Source: a bacterium (GTDB taxonomy: Bacteria; Sumerlaeota; Sumerlaeia; MVZB01). Taken from it: DNA of 8,631 nt. The position numbers and the translations under genes were made by a program. The stretch is from NCBI GenBank assembly GCA_023480605.1, contig JAMCWS010000432.1:1-8631 (forward strand). Direction: 5' to 3'. The notes beneath the pieces are model-generated. The model did no database searches. It had not been told where the DNA came from and saw only the letters and a program-made list of their open reading frames with translations. This document shows positions 1 through 6,532 of the stretch, piece by piece. Positions within the stretch are counted from its first letter, which is position 1, and each line of letters starts with the position of its first letter.

Positions 1-206
1 CCTCGTCGGTGGCCCTCAATCCGGTCATCAAGTTCACGACCCTCTTCGGCCTGCTGGCCGTCGAGATTGCCGTGACGATGCAGAAGGCCAATCCCACGTC
101 GCTGTTGCGGCCGATCATCGGCGGCATCCTGTTCGTCGTGGCCCTCGCGTTTATTTACCGCTCCTTCTACGGAATGCGCATTCCCGACGACGAGGCCGGA
201 AAATAG
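1..206 (+). CDS. C-terminal part of an unidentified small membrane protein
   Basis: The reading frame is open from the window edge to a TAG stop at 204-206, so the gene probably begins outside the window. A GTG at 9 is in frame, but only eight bases precede it and no ribosome binding site can be seen, so it should not be taken as the start. The visible part holds two hydrophobic stretches, KFTTLFGLLAVEIAVTM and PIIGGILFVVALAFIY. They are separated by a short polar loop (QKANPTSLLR) and followed by a short charged tail ending DDEAGK. This looks like a two-helix membrane hairpin at the end of a longer protein. I do not recognise the family and assign no function. A GC-rich hairpin follows 48 bases after the stop. 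Confidence 0.6.
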   Translation, partial: SSVALNPVIKFTTLFGLLAVEIAVTMQKANPTSLLRPIIGGILFVVALAFIYRSFYGMRIPDDEAGK

Positions 207-253
207 ACGCTCCGCCTGGCACTCGGGCGTCCCAACCGATATTGAAACACATG

Positions 254-286
254 ACGCCCCGGCGGCCATCCAGACCGCCGGGGCGT
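254..286 (+). terminator. GC-rich hairpin, probable terminator without a T tract
   Basis: A perfect 12-bp inverted repeat (arms 254-265 and 275-286, core CGCCCCGGCGG) encloses a 9-base loop. It lies about 50 bases after the stop of the partial membrane protein gene and upstream of the next promoter. No run of T follows, so it is not a textbook intrinsic terminator. It may work with Rho, as a 3' end stabiliser, or as an L-shaped terminator. Its position between two genes favours a transcription-end role. Confidence 0.55.
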
Positions 287-326
287 AGTGTATCCGGCCG
301 CGGTCGCCACGAGGCGCAAAACATTT

Positions 327-353
327 TTGACAATATCATACATCCCCGATAAT
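327..353 (+). promoter_or_regulatory. Candidate sigma-70 type promoter for the propeller gene
   Basis: A perfect -35 box TTGACA (327-332) is followed by GATAAT (348-353), five of six matches to the -10 consensus. The spacer is 15 bases, shorter than the usual 17; reading the -35 as TTTTGA (325-330) would give 17. The region is clearly AT-richer than its surroundings. Transcription would start near 360, giving a leader of about 70 bases that contains a weak 5-bp hairpin (383-387 with 394-398). Confidence 0.5.
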
Positions 354-428
354 GGTTGATCGTCGTCTGGTTACGTGTATGACCCGCGCCGAAGCGGGCA
401 TTCAATCTCCGGAGAGAGGAAGATCCCT

Positions 429-2606
429 ATGACGGCCACCTTGTCCACCCGCAACCCGTGGATGGCGAATCCCGGACCAGCATTGGTCTTAATTTGGGCA
501 TTCAGTTTGACATGGATCGCCGGCCGGCCGGCCGCTCAGAATCCGGCCCCGCCCCCCGTTCTGCGGGAGGCCGGGTGGGTCGCCGATGGGCGGGTTTATG
601 CCTCGGCCCGCTCGGGCGATACGCTCTACATCGGGGGCGAATTCCAATACATCGGGCCCAACACGGGTTATGGCGTTCCCCTGGATCCGACCAGCGGAGC
701 GCCGGCGGGCGCTTTTCCCCACGTCGACGGCATCATCCGATGCTGTGTCGCCGACGGGGCGGGCGGATTTTACATCGGCGGCGATTTCACCCAGATCGAC
801 AACGTCACCCGCAACCACATCGCGCATATTCTGGCGAGCGGCGCCTTGGATATGGCCTGGGACCCGGGCGCCAACGGAACCGTGTGGACGATGGCCTGGT
901 CGGGAACGACCCTCTACGCGGGCGGCGACTTCTCCATGGTCAAGGGCTCGACGCGCAATTATGCCGCCGCCATCGACGCCGGCGGCAATCTGCTGGACTG
1001 GAATCCCGACGCCAACAATAGGATCTACGCGCTGGCGCTCGGCACCAACATGGTGTTCGCGGGCGGCAGCTTCACCAACATCGGCACGCAGGCGCGCAAC
1101 CACATCGCGATGCTCAACGTGACCGACGGCAAGGCCCTCAACTGGAACCCCGACGCCGACAGCACCGTACAAACGCTGGTGGCGAACGGCTCGACCGTTT
1201 ACGCCAGCGGCGATTTTCGCAATATCGGCGGCCAGCCGCGCCGCTTCCTGGCGGCGCTGGAGATCGGCTCCAACAACGCCACCGCCTGGGCGCCCGATCC
1301 CAATATGGGCGTCATGGCCATGGCCCTGGACAGCGGCTTCCTTTATGTCGGGGGAGACTTCGACACCATCGCCGGCGAAGACCGCAATTCCCTGGCCGCG
1401 TTCACCACCGCCGACGGCGGCCTCACCGCATGGAATCCCGACGCCGACGCGCGGGTCGACGCCCTGCAGGCCGCCGGGGGCAAGGTTTATGTCGGGGGCC
1501 GGTTTACGCACGTGGGCGGCCAGGACCGGAACAACCTGGCCGTTCTGGACGCCGCGACGGGCGCCGCCGGCACGTGGGATCCCAATCCCAGCTCCGACGT
1601 TTTTGCGCTGGCCGTCGGCGGTTCGTCGGTTTATGCCGGAGGCGACTTCATCAGCCTCAACGGCGCCAAGCGCAGATACCTGGCCGCGCTGGATGCCCAA
1701 ACCAACGTGCTGACATCCTGGGATCCCGGCGCCAACTATCCCATCTTCGCGATGGGGGCCAAGGACGGCGTGCTTTACGTGGGCGGCCAGTTCAGCACCA
1801 TCGCCGGCGAGACCCGCCTGCGCCTGGCTTCTTTCGATGTCGCGACCGGGCTGCTGACCTCCTGGGATCCCAAGGCCGATCACGAGGTTCACTGCATGGC
1901 CTTTTCCGGGTCGGTCCTCTATGTGGGCGGTTCTTTCTCGCATATGGGCACCGGGTTGCGTGTGCGGCTGGCGGCGTTCCTGACCCCCGACGGCGAACTG
2001 TTGGGCTGGAATCCCAGCGCCAACGACATGGTCAAGTGCATGGCCGTAGCCAACAACAAGGTTTACATCGGCGGGGAATTCAGCCAAGTCAACGAACAGC
2101 CGCGCAATTGCCTGGCGGCCCTGACCGAATCCCACGGCTCCCTGACGGATTGGGATCCCCATCCCGATGACTGGGTTAATGGATTGGGCGCGATCGGCTC
2201 GACGGTCTATGCCGGCGGCGAATTTTATAACATCGGCGGCATCGAGCAGAAATACGTCGCCGCCATCGACGGCGAGACCGGCCTGGCGCTGGACTGGACC
2301 CCCGTCCTCAACGCCTGGGTGACGGCGCTGGCGGTTAAGGATTCGGTTGTGTACGCCGGGGGCATCTTCTGGCTGGCCAACAACCTGTCGCGCAACCACC
2401 TGGTCGCCATCGACGGGTTGACCGGCGACGTCACTGAATGGAATCCGGACTCGTCCTATTACATCGATTATATCGGCGTGCTGGACGATCTGCTGTGCGT
2501 CGGCGGGTCACAGGAAGCCATGGGCGGCCAGGGCCGTCCGCACCTGGCTTTTTACGACATTCCCCATCGCGACGCCGCCCGCGTGCCGTGGGGGCAGTGG
2601 GAGTAG
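429..2606 (+). CDS. Secreted 14-repeat beta-propeller protein (delta-60 / DUF5122-type repeats)
   Basis: A 725-residue protein with an N-terminal signal peptide: the hydrophobic core is around residues 18-32 and cleavage is likely after Ala36. The rest is 14 tandem repeats of about 48 residues, each with the pattern Y-[VAI]-G-G-[DE]-F, then R-N-x-[LI]-A-A, then W-[ND]-P. GG motifs start at residues 69 and 117 and recur to the C-terminus. Trp residues fall at 191, 239 and on to 671 at exactly 48-residue steps. This matches the delta-60/DUF5122 beta-propeller family, whose blades form a closed disc. Fourteen blades fit two seven-bladed propellers, which is inference. No catalytic motif, lipobox or sorting tail is visible. 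The ATG at 429 is preferred over an in-frame ATG at 375 because it follows AGGAAG (417-422) and gives a clean signal peptide. The gene is alone between a promoter and a terminator. Ligand and role are unknown; binding or surface interaction is likely. Confidence 0.88.
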   Translation: MTATLSTRNPWMANPGPALVLIWAFSLTWIAGRPAAQNPAPPPVLREAGWVADGRVYASARSGDTLYIGGEFQYIGPNTGYGVPLDPTSGAPAGAFPHVDGIIRCCVADGAGGFYIGGDFTQIDNVTRNHIAHILASGALDMAWDPGANGTVWTMAWSGTTLYAGGDFSMVKGSTRNYAAAIDAGGNLLDWNPDANNRIYALALGTNMVFAGGSFTNIGTQARNHIAMLNVTDGKALNWNPDADSTVQTLVANGSTVYASGDFRNIGGQPRRFLAALEIGSNNATAWAPDPNMGVMAMALDSGFLYVGGDFDTIAGEDRNSLAAFTTADGGLTAWNPDADARVDALQAAGGKVYVGGRFTHVGGQDRNNLAVLDAATGAAGTWDPNPSSDVFALAVGGSSVYAGGDFISLNGAKRRYLAALDAQTNVLTSWDPGANYPIFAMGAKDGVLYVGGQFSTIAGETRLRLASFDVATGLLTSWDPKADHEVHCMAFSGSVLYVGGSFSHMGTGLRVRLAAFLTPDGELLGWNPSANDMVKCMAVANNKVYIGGEFSQVNEQPRNCLAALTESHGSLTDWDPHPDDWVNGLGAIGSTVYAGGEFYNIGGIEQKYVAAIDGETGLALDWTPVLNAWVTALAVKDSVVYAGGIFWLANNLSRNHLVAIDGLTGDVTEWNPDSSYYIDYIGVLDDLLCVGGSQEAMGGQGRPHLAFYDIPHRDAARVPWGQWE
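999..2441 (+). repeat. 144-base coding period inside the propeller gene
   Basis: The Trp codon of the W-[ND]-P motif occurs at 999, 1143, 1287, 1431, 1575, 1719, 1863, 2007, 2151, 2295 and 2439: eleven positions exactly 144 bases apart. The preceding interval (858 to 999) is one codon shorter. TGGGATCCC appears at four of these positions (1575, 1719, 1863, 2151) and TGGAATCCC at several others. The rest of each unit has diverged at DNA level, so these are old protein repeats and not recent duplications. Confidence 0.85.
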
Positions 2607-2640
2607 AACGCGTTCCCGTTTCGGAAAGGACGAAAACGAT

Positions 2641-2682
2641 TCGCCCCCGCGGCCAATCACGCCGCGGGGGCGATCGCTTTTT
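2641..2682 (+). terminator. Strong intrinsic terminator after the propeller gene
   Basis: A 13-bp stem (arms 2641-2653 and 2661-2673, core CGCCCCCGCGGC) with a 7-base loop is followed four bases later by TTTTT (2678-2682). It lies 34 bases past the propeller stop codon. It should end that transcript and separate it from the lipoprotein/transporter unit. Confidence 0.85.
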
Positions 2683-2936
2683 CATTATACCTTGCTTCTT
2701 CGTGAACGAACCCCAGCCGCCCGCGTCGGCTGCGGCCGGGGTGAAAGGCGACGCTGCCGCGCCGCGCGCGCCCCATCGCCATCTGGTTTCGCTTCCTTTC
2801 TCCGTTCAAGCCCGAGGGCTCTCCGACCGAAGGGATTGCGGAACCATGGCCGTGCGGCTTATGTGTTGTCTGGCATCCATGCCGTTCGGTTTGGGCTGGC
2901 GGAATGCCGTGAAATCGGAAATTGGGCGGTTCCCGC
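2683..2936. other. Intergenic stretch with no convincing gene
   Basis: Open frames cross this stretch on both strands, but none combines a ribosome binding site, a plausible start and protein-like composition. Their translations are rich in Arg, Pro and Gly, as expected from GC-rich noncoding DNA. One small palindrome is visible, TTCGT-GA-ACGAA at 2699-2710. It could be an operator half-pair or chance. No tRNA-like or riboswitch-like fold was recognised by eye. Confidence 0.5.
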
Positions 2937-2965
2937 TTGCCGGCCGCGGGGAAAGCCGCTAACTT
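2937..2965 (+). promoter_or_regulatory. Weak candidate promoter for the lipoprotein/transporter unit
   Basis: TTGCCG (2937-2942, four of six to the -35 consensus) and TAACTT (2960-2965, matching the important first, second and last -10 bases) are separated by exactly 17 bases. This would start transcription near 2972, about 45 bases before the ATG at 3016. The match is modest and the region is GC-rich, so this is tentative. Confidence 0.35.
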
Positions 2966-3015
2966 AGGCCAGGGTGGCGCACCACCCGTCAACGGCCAGG
3001 CGGAGGTGGAACGGC

Positions 3016-3792
3016 ATGACGGCGATCGACAGGCAACGGTGTGCGGGACGCGGCTGGGCCGCACTCGCGAGCGCGCTGGCCCTGCTGCCGGCACTGTGGG
3101 GATGCACCACCAAGGAGACACCCTACCTGCCGCCGCGCCCGGTCGCCTATACCGCCATCCCGGCCAACAGCCCGGAAATCACCACCCTGGGCGCGCTGGA
3201 GGGGCCGTATCAATACGTGCGGGCTGCGACGCCCACCACCATCATCCTCGCCGACGACAAGGGAACAACGCAGGCGGTCGTGCTGCTCGGGCTGCTCGAC
3301 GACCGCTACGGCCCGCCGGCGCCGCCTCCAGGCCAGACGCCGCCGGCCGAGACGCCACCGACCCCGGAGGAACTGGAGAAGAAGGCGCAGGCGGAGAAGG
3401 CCTGGCACGAGGAACTCGACGCCTTTGCGCGCGCGGGGCTTGACAAGGTCTGCGACAAGGCCAAGGTGTTCGTGCTGCGCATGTCGGGCGACACGCCGCC
3501 GAAGGTCTACCTGTTCATGCCGGAGAGCCAGGCGGCCGCGACGACGGCGGTGGCGACGGGCGCGCCGGTCGAACTGGTCAACGCCGTGGTATTGCGCAAG
3601 GGGCTGGCCAACATGGAACTGGGGGGCATTCCGCACCCGTTTTACGACATGATGCTCGATTGCCAGTTGGCGAGCATCGTCGAAACGGCGGCGGCGGCCA
3701 AGGAAGAGCCCAGTATCTGGAGCCGGTTCCAGATCAAGATGCCCGCCGAATACGGCGACCAACTCAAGAAGATGGCCGAGCAATTGCAGTAG
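3016..3792 (+). CDS. Probable lipoprotein with a divergent, likely inactive SNase-like (thermonuclease) domain
   Basis: A 258-residue protein. The N-terminus has Arg residues, a hydrophobic core and LWGC ending at Cys30, an acceptable though unusual lipobox, so it is probably an outer-surface or periplasmic lipoprotein. The mature part resembles the staphylococcal nuclease fold. Residues 76-95 match the strand-turn-strand TI-L-DG-RLLGID region. Residues 188-199 (VNAVVLRKGLAN) and the end of the following helical segment (W235-S236) match the family's VNEALVRQGLA ... IWS. Residues 99-140 form an inserted Pro-rich then Glu/Lys/Ala-rich segment. The Arg and Glu expected in the RLLLVDTPE motif are missing (V-L-L-G-L-L-D-D-R here), and no clear second catalytic Arg is seen, so nuclease activity is unlikely. 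The ATG at 3016 follows GGAGGTGG (3002-3009); an in-frame GTG at 2974 has no such site. The transporter fusion starts 36 bases downstream, suggesting one transcript. The fold call is by eye; a plain lipoprotein of unknown family is the alternative. Confidence 0.72.
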   Translation: MTAIDRQRCAGRGWAALASALALLPALWGCTTKETPYLPPRPVAYTAIPANSPEITTLGALEGPYQYVRAATPTTIILADDKGTTQAVVLLGLLDDRYGPPAPPPGQTPPAETPPTPEELEKKAQAEKAWHEELDAFARAGLDKVCDKAKVFVLRMSGDTPPKVYLFMPESQAAATTAVATGAPVELVNAVVLRKGLANMELGGIPHPFYDMMLDCQLASIVETAAAAKEEPSIWSRFQIKMPAEYGDQLKKMAEQLQ

Positions 3793-3828
3793 CGGATCGG
3801 CCTGTCGCCACCCGCGCCGGGGGATGCG

Positions 3829-6330
3829 ATGAGTTTCTGGAAAACCGCCGGCATCGTCTTGATCGCGGCAGTCCTGCTGTGGGGACTGGCGCCGCGCCAC
3901 ACGAGCGACGAGGGTGACGCCAACGTTCAGGAAATCGCCTACATGGGCCAGGGCGCCCAACTGCAGAACATTTTCAGCGACATGTTCACGGCCTTCGAAC
4001 GCCGAAGCCTCGAAGCGCATCGCAAAGATCCCTCCAAACCCATCTACAAACTCGTGCTCAGCCAGCAGGGCACCTCCGACGTCGACATGACGGCCGATCC
4101 GACGCGGTTCATGATCAGCGTGGCCGGCGACATGCCGCCCGATGTGATCTATTTCGATCGCTTCGCCCTGGGGGAATGGGCCATCCGTGGGGCCTTCACG
4201 CCCCTCGATACCTTCATCGAGGCCGACCTGAAGGCCGACCGCCCCGACGCCATCCGCCCCGACGGCTTTTATCCGGCCGCCTGGGACGAATGCCTCTACA
4301 AGGGGAAACCCTACGGCATCCCCCGCGACCTCGACGACCGGGCGCTCTTCTACAACAAGGACATGTTCCGCCGCGCGGGCCTGGTCGACGCCCGCGGCGA
4401 GCCGACCCCGCCGCGCACCTGGGAACAGATGCGCGAATACGCCCGGCGCCTCACCCAATACGACGAGAACGGCAACATCAAGATCCTCGGATTCTCGCCG
4501 ACTTTCGGCAACGCCTGGCTCTACATGTATAGCTGGATGAACGGCGGAGAATTCATGAGCCCCGATGGACGGACCTGCACCCTCGCCGATCCGCTTAACG
4601 TCGAGGCTCTCAAGTTCATGGTCGACGTTTTTCGCGACCAGGGAGGATACAATAAGGTCAAGGCCTTCGAGTCGGGATTCATGTCGGCCGCCCTCGATCC
4701 ATTCATCACCGGCAAGATCGCCATGCGCATCGATTTGTCGGGCTTCCTTAACGTCATGGCGCAATTCAGCCGCGACCTCGACTACGGGGTTGCTCCGCCC
4801 CCGGTGTCAAAACGCCTGTTGGCCCGCGGCCAAACGACCACCTCCTGGACCGGCGGATGGGCCTTCGCCATCCCCTACAACGCCCGCCACAAGCAGGCCG
4901 GTTGGGAATTCATCCGTTACATGATGAGCGACGAGGCCTGGCGTCTTTACTGCGAAGCCGCGCGCGAGGCCAGCGAATCCCAGGGCTATCCCTATATTCC
5001 GCCGATCATCCCCATCGTTCGGGTCAACGAACAACTCAGCCGCGAATATGTCTTTGACAATCCGGCTTTTCCCCGCCGAATCCAGGACGCCTACAAGGTC
5101 TTCATGGATATACTGCCGATCAGCCATTACCGTCCCGTGACCCCCGTGGGCCAGGTTCTCTGGTACCGGCACGACATCGCCACCCAGGAAGCCTGCTACG
5201 AGAAAAAGACGCCGCAACAGGCCCTCGCCGACGGCGCGGCCATCGTGCAGCGCGAACTGGACCGCCTCACCCGGCCGCCCCAGGGGCGGCGGATCCGCTG
5301 GGGTTTATTTTTCGCCGCCTACGGCGTGCTGATCGCCCTCATGGCAGGCGGAGCGTATTTCTGGGACACGCACCTGGGATTCCGGCGGCGCCTGGCATCC
5401 GTCATGCACCGCCGAGATGCCGGAACCGCCGTCGTGATCGAGGGATCGAGCGGGGGCTATTTTCGTTCACAGTGGCGCTGGGGAGTGCTCTTCGTCGCCC
5501 CATGGCTGGCCGGTTTCGTCGTCTTCGGAGCGGGTCCGTTGCTTTATTCGATCCTGATGAGTTTCTGCAATTACGACGTGATCAACCCGGCACAATGGAT
5601 CGGCGCGGAGAACTACCGCCGCTTGTTCACCGACGATCCGCTCATCCCCAAATCACTGTTCAATACCACATTCATGGTCCTGGGCGTGCCGCTGGGGATG
5701 ACGGTTTCGCTCGCGATGGCGCTGCTGCTCAACATGCGCGTGCGTGGCGTGGCCCTTTGGCGCACCCTCTTCTACCTGCCGGCGATCGTGCCCTTTGTGG
5801 CCTCCTTCATGCTCTGGACCTGGGTGTTCAATCCCGTCGGCGGCGTGCTCAATCACCTCTTGTCGCTTTTCGGCATGCCCGGGCCCAACTGGCTGCAATC
5901 GGAGACCTGGAGCAAGCCGGCTCTGATCATTATGGGCCTGTGGGGCGCCGGGGGGCAGATGCTCATCTGGCTGGCCGGCCTCAAGGGCATCAGCCAGCAC
6001 TACTACGAAGCCGCCGCGATCGACGGGGCCAGCCTGCGCCAGCAGTTCCGCTACATCACGCTGCCGATGCTGACGCCCTACATTTTCTTCAACCTGGTCA
6101 TGGGCCTCATCGGCGTCTTCCAGATTTTCGAGTCGGCCTACATCATGACCAAGGGCGGGCCGGTCAACTCGACTCTCTTTTACGTCTATCACCTGTTTAA
6201 CAACGCTTTTCGTTACGGTCACATGGGTTACGCCTGCGCGATGGCCTGGATCCTCTTCCTGATCATCATGGCGTTGACGGTCATCCAACTCAAGCTCTCA
6301 CGCCGCTGGGTCCACTACGATTCGGAATAG
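3829..6330 (+). CDS. ABC sugar transporter fusion: extracellular solute-binding protein (family 1) joined to a MalF/UgpA-type permease
   Basis: An 833-residue single chain. Residues 7-22 form an N-terminal membrane anchor with no lipobox or clear cleavage site. Residues about 35-475 are a family 1 (CUT1 type) sugar-binding domain: GDMPPDVIYFD at 100-110, PLDTF at 125, YGIP at 162, FYNKDMF at 174 and GGW at 342. A membrane helix at about 491-512 and an Arg-rich linker return the chain to the cytoplasm. The permease then has six helices at about 551-575, 613-635, 647-670, 697-718, 750-771 and 801-823. Its EAA loop (E727-A-A-A-I-D-G733 ... L745-P746) is the site where the ATPase docks. The predicted topology is consistent throughout: N inside, binding domain outside, permease N and C inside. 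It should import a sugar or oligosaccharide; the substrate is unknown. The ATG at 3829 follows GGGGGA (3819-3824). It is probably co-transcribed with the upstream lipoprotein. No partner permease or ATPase gene lies in the window. The frame is continuous across the junction, so the fusion looks real. Confidence 0.9.
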   Translation: MSFWKTAGIVLIAAVLLWGLAPRHTSDEGDANVQEIAYMGQGAQLQNIFSDMFTAFERRSLEAHRKDPSKPIYKLVLSQQGTSDVDMTADPTRFMISVAGDMPPDVIYFDRFALGEWAIRGAFTPLDTFIEADLKADRPDAIRPDGFYPAAWDECLYKGKPYGIPRDLDDRALFYNKDMFRRAGLVDARGEPTPPRTWEQMREYARRLTQYDENGNIKILGFSPTFGNAWLYMYSWMNGGEFMSPDGRTCTLADPLNVEALKFMVDVFRDQGGYNKVKAFESGFMSAALDPFITGKIAMRIDLSGFLNVMAQFSRDLDYGVAPPPVSKRLLARGQTTTSWTGGWAFAIPYNARHKQAGWEFIRYMMSDEAWRLYCEAAREASESQGYPYIPPIIPIVRVNEQLSREYVFDNPAFPRRIQDAYKVFMDILPISHYRPVTPVGQVLWYRHDIATQEACYEKKTPQQALADGAAIVQRELDRLTRPPQGRRIRWGLFFAAYGVLIALMAGGAYFWDTHLGFRRRLASVMHRRDAGTAVVIEGSSGGYFRSQWRWGVLFVAPWLAGFVVFGAGPLLYSILMSFCNYDVINPAQWIGAENYRRLFTDDPLIPKSLFNTTFMVLGVPLGMTVSLAMALLLNMRVRGVALWRTLFYLPAIVPFVASFMLWTWVFNPVGGVLNHLLSLFGMPGPNWLQSETWSKPALIIMGLWGAGGQMLIWLAGLKGISQHYYEAAAIDGASLRQQFRYITLPMLTPYIFFNLVMGLIGVFQIFESAYIMTKGGPVNSTLFYVYHLFNNAFRYGHMGYACAMAWILFLIIMALTVIQLKLSRRWVHYDSE

Positions 6331-6433
6331 GCAACCGGCCGCTCCCAACCACGACCGGCGACGCCGTTCCGGACAGGCGAATCAAAGTTTTGCGAGACGC
6401 GCCCCCCTTCGCCCGCCCCGCCCGAATCCGGAA

Positions 6434-6462
6434 TTGACATTCAGCCGCGCCAAAATGATGCT
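6434..6462 (+). promoter_or_regulatory. Candidate promoter for the ThuA gene
   Basis: A perfect TTGACA (6434-6439) lies about 95 bases upstream of the ThuA start codon. A 17-base spacer leads to GATGCT (6457-6462), which keeps the important A, T and final T of the -10 box but is otherwise weak. A weak -10 would suit a promoter needing an activator. It supports separate transcription of the ThuA gene, although read-through from the transporter gene is not excluded since no clear terminator lies between. Confidence 0.4.
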
Positions 6463-6479
6463 TGGGGAACCGCCCAAGC
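6460..6479. promoter_or_regulatory. Palindrome overlapping the candidate ThuA promoter
   Basis: GCTTGGG (6460-6466) and CCCAAGC (6473-6479) form a perfect 7-bp inverted repeat around a 6-base centre. It overlaps the end of the candidate -10 box and the predicted start of transcription, where a repressor operator would sit. It could instead be a small hairpin in the leader, or chance. No regulator gene is in the window to pair with it. Confidence 0.35.
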
Positions 6480-6532
6480 CGAAAGGGCCGTATTGATTCA
6501 CGCGTTAACCGCACCTGACAAGGAGACTGATC

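Noticed and set aside
375..428. N-terminal extension of the propeller protein from the ATG at 375
   Set aside because: No ribosome binding site is seen there and the extension would bury the signal peptide; the ATG at 429 has a good site.
489..2399. Long open frame of 636 codons on the minus strand opposite the propeller gene
   Set aside because: It mirrors the repeat structure of the plus-strand gene, has no signal peptide or known motif, and long antisense frames are expected in GC-rich DNA. The plus strand has the ribosome binding site, signal peptide and family match.
2846..2962. Possible 38-residue ORF starting MAVRLMCC in the gap before the lipoprotein gene
   Set aside because: No ribosome binding site precedes the ATG and the short product has no clear membrane or motif pattern.
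2989..4764. Open frame of 591 codons on the minus strand opposite the lipoprotein and binding-protein domain
   Set aside because: It spans two well-supported plus-strand genes, its translation is rich in His, Arg and Gly with no domain pattern, and it is a codon-bias shadow.
6331..6433. GC-rich stretch after the transporter gene, considered as a terminator
   Set aside because: Only short, imperfect inverted repeats around CCGG could be found, with no T tract.
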